DNA of 19,080 bases, from contig DBMO01000047.1 of NCBI GenBank assembly GCA_002298995.1, forward strand, positions 1 to 19,080. Direction: 5' to 3'. The notes below the pieces were generated by a model. The model was not told the DNA's origin. It did not search any database and saw only the letters and a program-made list of their open reading frames with translations. Position 1 is the stretch's first letter. Each line of letters begins with the position of its first letter. This DNA comes from Desulfarculales bacterium UBA696. GTDB lineage: Bacteria; Desulfobacterota; Syntrophobacteria; Syntrophobacterales; Syntrophobacteraceae. This document shows positions 15,850 to 19,080 of this stretch, in pieces. Position numbers and translations under genes: made by a program.

Positions 15850-16760
15850 CAGATATCCTTATTGACCACAAATTCCAACAGCACCCATTCGCCCGCCGCG
15901 CGCGCCCCGGCAAACTCCGCGCCCATTCGCCGGTATTCGGCCCGGACCTGTTCGGCCTGCTCGGCCAAAATTCCGCTAAGGACCAGCCTGCCCCCTTTTG
16001 CCGTTCTCGATATGAGGGTCTCGGACATCCCGATTAGCGGAAGGGCCTGAATATTCGAGATAACCACATCGAAAGCTCGGCTGAGTTCCCCTGGCATTGC
16101 GCAAAGTATGGTGATTTTGCGGGTAAGTTCGTTAAGTGTGACGTTTTGGAGGGCCACCTCAACCGCCTCGGGGTCATTATCGACTCCGACGATGTTTTCA
16201 AATCCGAGCAGCGCGGCGCCCATGGCCAAAATCCCGGAGCCGGTTCCGACGTCGAGAAGCGATCCGGGTGAATGCGCATTCGGGCGGCCGGAATCAGGCG
16301 GCGCCTCACCCTCAATTTTTTCGGCCCAGGATTCAAGCCACTCCAGGCACAGCCGCGTAGTCTCATGGTGGCCGGTCCCGAACGCCATCCCCGGATCGAT
16401 GCGTATCAGTAGATCGTCTGGACCGGGATTAGGGTCCTCCCAAGTGGGAGCAACCAAAAACCGGCGGCCGACGTGAAGAGGCTTGAAATGTGCCTTCCAG
16501 GTCTGCGACCAGTCTTCGTCTGGAATTTCGGTGGTAGACCACTCTATTTTCCCATGACCGGGGCGGGCATTCGAGAATCCTTCGATAATACCTGCAAAAT
16601 CGCGGCGTTTTTGAACGAACGACCCGGAATCGAAATAGATGCGAAGCCCTCCGGGGGTGAATTGAACACCCGCGCCGAATTGGTCCGAGAGTTCCGCTCC
16701 CAGATCTTCCGCCGCCTCGGCCGGGCACAATATGTCAATTTGTATCCAATTTTTCGCCAT
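15849..16760 (-). CDS. prmA: Ribosomal protein L11 methyltransferase
   Basis: This SAM-dependent enzyme methylates ribosomal protein L11. The protein has 303 residues, with an N-terminal ferredoxin-like substrate-recognition domain (about 1-85). The linker and motif EDWSQTWKAHFKPLHVG and IDPGMAFGTGHHETT follow. The Rossmann SAM site is LLDVGTGSGILAMGA, then GVDNDPEAVEVALQN, and the catalytic-loop motif is DVVISNI. All are diagnostic of PrmA. It lies 27 nt after ridA and overlaps icd by one base. There is no obvious functional link to icd; the arrangement looks like cotranscription of housekeeping genes. Confidence 0.94.
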   Translation of the reverse strand: MAKNWIQIDILCPAEAAEDLGAELSDQFGAGVQFTPGGLRIYFDSGSFVQKRRDFAGIIEGFSNARPGHGKIEWSTTEIPDEDWSQTWKAHFKPLHVGRRFLVAPTWEDPNPGPDDLLIRIDPGMAFGTGHHETTRLCLEWLESWAEKIEGEAPPDSGRPNAHSPGSLLDVGTGSGILAMGAALLGFENIVGVDNDPEAVEVALQNVTLNELTRKITILCAMPGELSRAFDVVISNIQALPLIGMSETLISRTAKGGRLVLSGILAEQAEQVRAEYRRMGAEFAGARAAGEWVLLEFVVNKDI

Positions 16761-16787
16761 TATGACCTTTGCGATCCGAGAGCTTAT

Positions 16788-17168
16788 CTAATCCACTGCC
16801 GCAATACACTTTACCTCGACCATTGCACCCCTGGGCAGTGCGCTTACCTCTACCACGGCGCGAGCCGGTTTGTGCTCCGAGAAAAAAGATCCATATACCT
16901 CATTGAATGCCGAAAAGAGGGATATATCGGTCAAAAAAACATCCACCGCAACCACTTTTTCAATCCCGCACCCTGCCGCCGCAAGAACTTGCTTCATGTT
17001 TTCGAGTGACCGGGATGCCTGCATGGCAAAATCGCCCGCCACAATCTCGCCCGTTTGCGGGTCAAGAGGGATCTGGCCGCTCACGAACACCAGGCCGTTC
17101 GCCCTTATTGCCTGTGAATAGGGGCCTATGGCAGCCGGCGCCTTATTTGTCCGTATGACTTCGAGCAT
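16788..17168 (-). CDS. ridA: RidA-family enamine/imine deaminase
   Basis: RidA hydrolyses reactive 2-aminoacrylate and related imines released by PLP enzymes. The protein has 126 residues, the normal size. Family landmarks are APAAIGPYSQAI (10-21), GLVFVSGQIPLDPQTG (25-40), Arg103 in KPARAVVEVSALPRGA, and the final VEVKCIAAVD with Glu119. I chose the ATG at 17168 because GGAGG lies 7 nt upstream; an open frame that continues to 17711 runs through the divergent gene and is not plausible. It is the first gene of the ridA-prmA-icd operon. Confidence 0.95.
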   Translation of the reverse strand: MLEVIRTNKAPAAIGPYSQAIRANGLVFVSGQIPLDPQTGEIVAGDFAMQASRSLENMKQVLAAAGCGIEKVVAVDVFLTDISLFSAFNEVYGSFFSEHKPARAVVEVSALPRGAMVEVKCIAAVD

Positions 17169-17210
17169 AAAGTTTCCTCCTCCGATGAAAATTGTTACCC
17201 TTTCCGTTCT

Positions 17211-17239
17211 TTGATACCTTAATCCCCTATATGTCACAA
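17211..17239 (-). promoter_or_regulatory. Candidate sigma-70 promoter of ridA-prmA-icd
   Basis: On the minus strand TTGTGA (17234-17239) and TATCAA (17211-17216) are spaced by 17 nt, each matching four of six consensus bases. They would start transcription about 35 nt before the ridA ATG. Similarity only; no direct evidence. Confidence 0.35.
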
Positions 17240-17261
17240 AATATACGCCGCAGACCTTGTA

Positions 17262-17283
17262 ATTTAAACTGAATGGTTTAAAT
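17262..17283. promoter_or_regulatory. 22-bp AT-rich palindrome in the divergent ridA/SDR promoter region
   Basis: ATTTAAAC (17262-17269) and GTTTAAAT (17276-17283) are perfectly complementary around TGAATG. The site lies about 95 nt upstream of both divergent genes, just upstream of the candidate ridA -35. It looks like an operator for a dimeric regulator, whose identity I cannot infer. Confidence 0.45.
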
Positions 17284-17357
17284 GTAAATGCCGTTCCTTG
17301 CTGGAACAGGAATTGTGCCCCCCGATCTAATATATAGGGTTTTCGACAGGTGAGAGA

Positions 17358-18380
17358 ATGGAATATCAGATGATAGAGGCCGGCAAGGTCAAATCGAGGC
17401 CGGCGGGAAAAATATTGGTTACCGGCGCCAACGGCTTTGTGGGAGGCCGCCTGGTGCGTGCCCTTTTCAATAAGGGAATCGTGGCGCGGTGTCTTGTGCG
17501 CGATACGCGAAAGTTCAAAGAGCTTCTGTGTAACGACGTGGCCTGCACCGAACCTGTTGAAGCGGACCTTCTCAGGCCGGAAACCCTGGACAGGGTTCTG
17601 GACGGGGTGGAGATTGCCTACTACCTCGTCCACTCGATGGGGGGCCGCACAATCCTCGAAAACAAAAAATTCGAGGAACAAGACAGGCGGGCGGCGCGAA
17701 ATTTCGTGCACGCAGCTGAAAAGGCGGGGGTAAAAAGGGTAATCTATCTCGGCGGCCTTGGCGAAATGGGCGACGATCTATCCAAACATCTTGCAAGCCG
17801 CAGGGAAGTCGCGCAGATCCTTGGCGCCGGGCGGGTGAGCCCGACAATCCTGCGGGCAGCAAATATACTGGGCGCGGGAGGCGCTCCTTTCGAGATGCTG
17901 CGCCACCTCGTCGAGCGCCTTCCGGTAATTATCACGTCGAGGTGGATAAACACCCGCTGCCAACCTATAGACATAAATGACGTAATAGCCTATCTCACCG
18001 GCTGTATCGATCAGCCCCAAACCGCCGGCGGGGAATTCGACATCGGGGGGCCCGAGATTATTACGTATCGCAAAATGATGCAGATATACGCCGAGGTGCG
18101 CGGACTGAGGCGCCTGATTCTGACTACCCCGTTCCGGACCCGGAACTCCTTCTTTTCCTCACTATTCATCAGCATGATGACGCCGGTCCCATCCGGGGTG
18201 GTGAACCCGCTCGTCCAGGGGCTCAAAAATGAGGTGATCTGCCGGGATAACCGTATCCATGACCTGATCCCCATCGCGCTTACACCCTTAGACGTATCTA
18301 TTTGCAATGCGTTATTCGAAGTGCAGGGCGGACCGGGAAAGGTCCTCTCCAGGCAGGCATGTTTTTTGAGGAGCCGATGA
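17358..18380 (+). CDS. NAD(P)-binding SDR-type protein (atypical, NDUFA9/NmrA-like)
   Basis: This 340-residue protein has a Rossmann fold with the nucleotide motif VTGANGFVGGRLV (21-33). The segments IAYYLVHSMGG and RVIYLGGLGE follow; they mark the group of atypical short-chain dehydrogenases often annotated as NAD(P)H-binding or epimerase proteins. Homologues often add a C-terminal DUF2867 domain, which is absent here; the protein ends soon after GLKNEVICRDNRIHDLIPIALTPLD. The substrate is unknown. There is no signal peptide. A GGTGAGAG sequence precedes the ATG. It is transcribed away from ridA, and the small secreted protein follows 77 nt later on the same strand. Confidence 0.8.
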   Translation: MEYQMIEAGKVKSRPAGKILVTGANGFVGGRLVRALFNKGIVARCLVRDTRKFKELLCNDVACTEPVEADLLRPETLDRVLDGVEIAYYLVHSMGGRTILENKKFEEQDRRAARNFVHAAEKAGVKRVIYLGGLGEMGDDLSKHLASRREVAQILGAGRVSPTILRAANILGAGGAPFEMLRHLVERLPVIITSRWINTRCQPIDINDVIAYLTGCIDQPQTAGGEFDIGGPEIITYRKMMQIYAEVRGLRRLILTTPFRTRNSFFSSLFISMMTPVPSGVVNPLVQGLKNEVICRDNRIHDLIPIALTPLDVSICNALFEVQGGPGKVLSRQACFLRSR

Positions 18381-18457
18381 GTTGGCGCGGAATGCGGGTT
18401 GTTGCCGTGGATTTCAGATTTCAGAGTTGTGCGAATAATGGCTGGCCGGGGGGAGCG

Positions 18458-18754
18458 ATGAAAAAAGTTATCTTTCTGATGTTACTTGCCTTTTTTACTT
18501 TTAACCGGCCAAATCCGAGTTTTGGCGAAGATCCCGTGATCAAAAACAATCAACACCAAGCTTGCAAGGACGGCTGCGCTAAAACTGAAAGCTGGTGCCT
18601 CTCCCCCTGCGATTCAAGAGAAGATATGTGCAAGAAGGCCTGTGGAACCAATCCGAATTGCACCAGCACATGCACCAAGCAGCGCAAGACCTGCGTCGAC
18701 CTGTGTAAGTCCGACCACGAGAGATGTCTGACGGCTTGTAAACAGAGTAAGTAG
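18458..18754 (+). CDS. Secreted cysteine-rich protein with six CX3C units
   Basis: This 98-residue protein starts MKKVIFLMLLAFFTF, a clear signal peptide, probably cleaved near SFG-ED. The mature part contains 12 cysteines arranged as six C-x3-C units (CKDGC, CLSPC, CKKAC, CTSTC, CVDLC, CLTAC). They are separated by 6, 6, 5, 6 and 6 residues, giving a near-11-residue period. The linkers are charged and helix-compatible. I recognise no domain family with confidence. It could form a disulfide-stapled helical bundle or bind metal in the periplasm. The ATG at 18458 follows a strong GGGGGGAG. It ends 10 nt from the convergent small gene, leaving no room for a terminator. Confidence 0.8.
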   Translation: MKKVIFLMLLAFFTFNRPNPSFGEDPVIKNNQHQACKDGCAKTESWCLSPCDSREDMCKKACGTNPNCTSTCTKQRKTCVDLCKSDHERCLTACKQSK

Positions 18755-18764
18755 CGCCCAGGCG

Positions 18765-18884
18765 TCAGGGACCTTCTTCCTCGACCCATTCACCATCTAC
18801 ACACATCCTGCATTTGTCGGCCTCGCAGATTCTATCACCGCTCTTGAAGGTTGAGCCCAGATACGTGCACACTTTCTCTTCCAT
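18765..18884 (-). CDS. 39-residue cysteine-motif protein
   Basis: On the minus strand an ATG preceded by a perfect TAGGAGG (spacing 7) opens a 39-codon frame starting MEEKVCTYLGSTFKSGDRIC and ending in a TGA. Cysteines lie at 6, 20, 25 and 28 (C-x13-C-x4-C-x2-C), followed by DGEWVEEEGP. The pattern of a C-x-Y-x-G turn, then G-x-x-I-C and a final D/N-G-x-W, resembles small DUF1496-like proteins, a tentative resemblance only. There is no signal peptide. It may be a tiny metal- or disulfide-stabilised domain. The strong ribosome-binding site and compositional coherence make it likely to be real. Confidence 0.65.
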   Translation of the reverse strand: MEEKVCTYLGSTFKSGDRICEADKCRMCVDGEWVEEEGP

Positions 18885-18961
18885 TTTTCTGCCTCCTAAA
18901 TTGATTTGCAAAACAAAATGTAATCATCTTAGCCCCTTGGGACAGATATCGCGTAGAAAAT

Positions 18962-18977
18962 GCCGCCGGATGGCGGC
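18962..18977. repeat. GC-rich hairpin
   Basis: GCCGCC (18962-18967) and GGCGGC (18972-18977) pair around GGAT. On the minus strand it is followed by ATTTTCT, a weak T-rich run, so it may end transcription entering from beyond the window's right edge. It lies upstream of the 39-residue gene. Confidence 0.35.
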
Positions 18978-18991
18978 TGATCCATGACGGC

Positions 18992-19037
18992 ACGGTTTGC
19001 GGCAAGGTCTCCCACAACGGTTGCGGCAAGGTCTCCC
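18992..19037. repeat. Short tandem duplication, 25-bp period
   Basis: ACGGTTTGCGGCAAGGTCTC (from 18992) and ACGGTTGCGGCAAGGTCTC (from 19017) are two near-identical copies that differ by one T. They lie in a gene-free segment at the right edge. It could be replication slippage or the edge of a longer repeat outside the window. Confidence 0.6.
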
Positions 19038-19080
19038 GAGGCTGTTGACCAAATAGCCTTTTTTTGAAACTGCTAAGTGG

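Noticed and set aside
17307..17322. Sigma-54-like promoter (TGGAACAGGAATTGTG) upstream of the SDR gene
   Set aside because: The critical GG-to-GC spacing is wrong by two bases and the -12 TTGC is not intact.
16788..17711. 307-codon minus-strand frame containing RidA as a fusion protein
   Set aside because: The upstream part is antisense to the SDR gene, while a strong ribosome-binding site precedes the normal RidA start at 17168.

Overview
The window reads as chromosomal DNA of an anaerobic Desulfobacterota bacterium, most like the sulfate-reducing or syntrophic Syntrophobacter-type lineages. This rests on inference from gene content: a selenocysteine-rich heterodisulfide reductase/hydrogenase (Hdr-Mvh) operon, a PduO-type cobalamin adenosyltransferase, NADP-type isocitrate dehydrogenase, GC-rich coding DNA, and several intergenic inverted repeats. 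No 16S rRNA or other taxonomic marker is present.

Layout. (1) Positions 1-2818, minus strand: tRNA-Pro(GGG), then the queuosine genes tgt and queA, then a small DUF2065 membrane protein whose end overlaps the queA start. (2) 3024-5373, plus strand: alanine racemase, a large intergenic inverted repeat, cobalamin adenosyltransferase and a PilZ-domain protein. (3) 5374-6014: about 640 bases without a confident gene. It holds an 81-bp-period tandem repeat, then a likely promoter with a Rex-like operator and a 25-bp palindrome in front of the next operon. (4) 6015-14499, plus strand: the core of the window, in the order hydrogenase maturation protease, HTH-HdrC-HdrB fusion, HdrA, MvhD, MvhG, MvhA. 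(5) 14614-17168, minus strand: ridA-prmA-icd. (6) 17358-18884: an SDR-type NAD(P)-binding protein, a secreted protein with six CX3C units, and a convergent 39-residue Cys protein.

The main discovery is in region 4. Three genes are each interrupted by one in-frame TGA exactly where a metal-binding cysteine is expected: codon 309 of the HTH-HdrCB fusion, codon 61 of HdrA, and codon 463 of the hydrogenase large subunit (DP-TGA-xxC-xxH). Each TGA is followed, 22-27 nt later, by the apical loop of a 7-bp stem with a 5-nt G-containing loop, as expected of a bacterial SECIS element. I therefore annotate three full-length selenoproteins rather than six fragments. Together they would form a flavin-based electron-bifurcating [NiFeSe] hydrogenase-heterodisulfide reductase complex: MvhAG takes electrons from H2, MvhD passes them to the HdrA flavin, and HdrA splits them between ferredoxin and the CCG-domain protein.

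Two parts of this operon look unusual. The HdrC/HdrB-like subunit carries an N-terminal MerR/excisionase-type DNA-binding domain, so an electron-transfer selenoprotein may also bind DNA. The hydrogenase large subunit continues in frame for 107 residues past the predicted maturation cleavage site, ending in a zinc-ribbon-like segment with a possible internal GTG start. No selenocysteine machinery genes (selA, selB, selC, selD) lie in the window, so that capacity must be encoded elsewhere.
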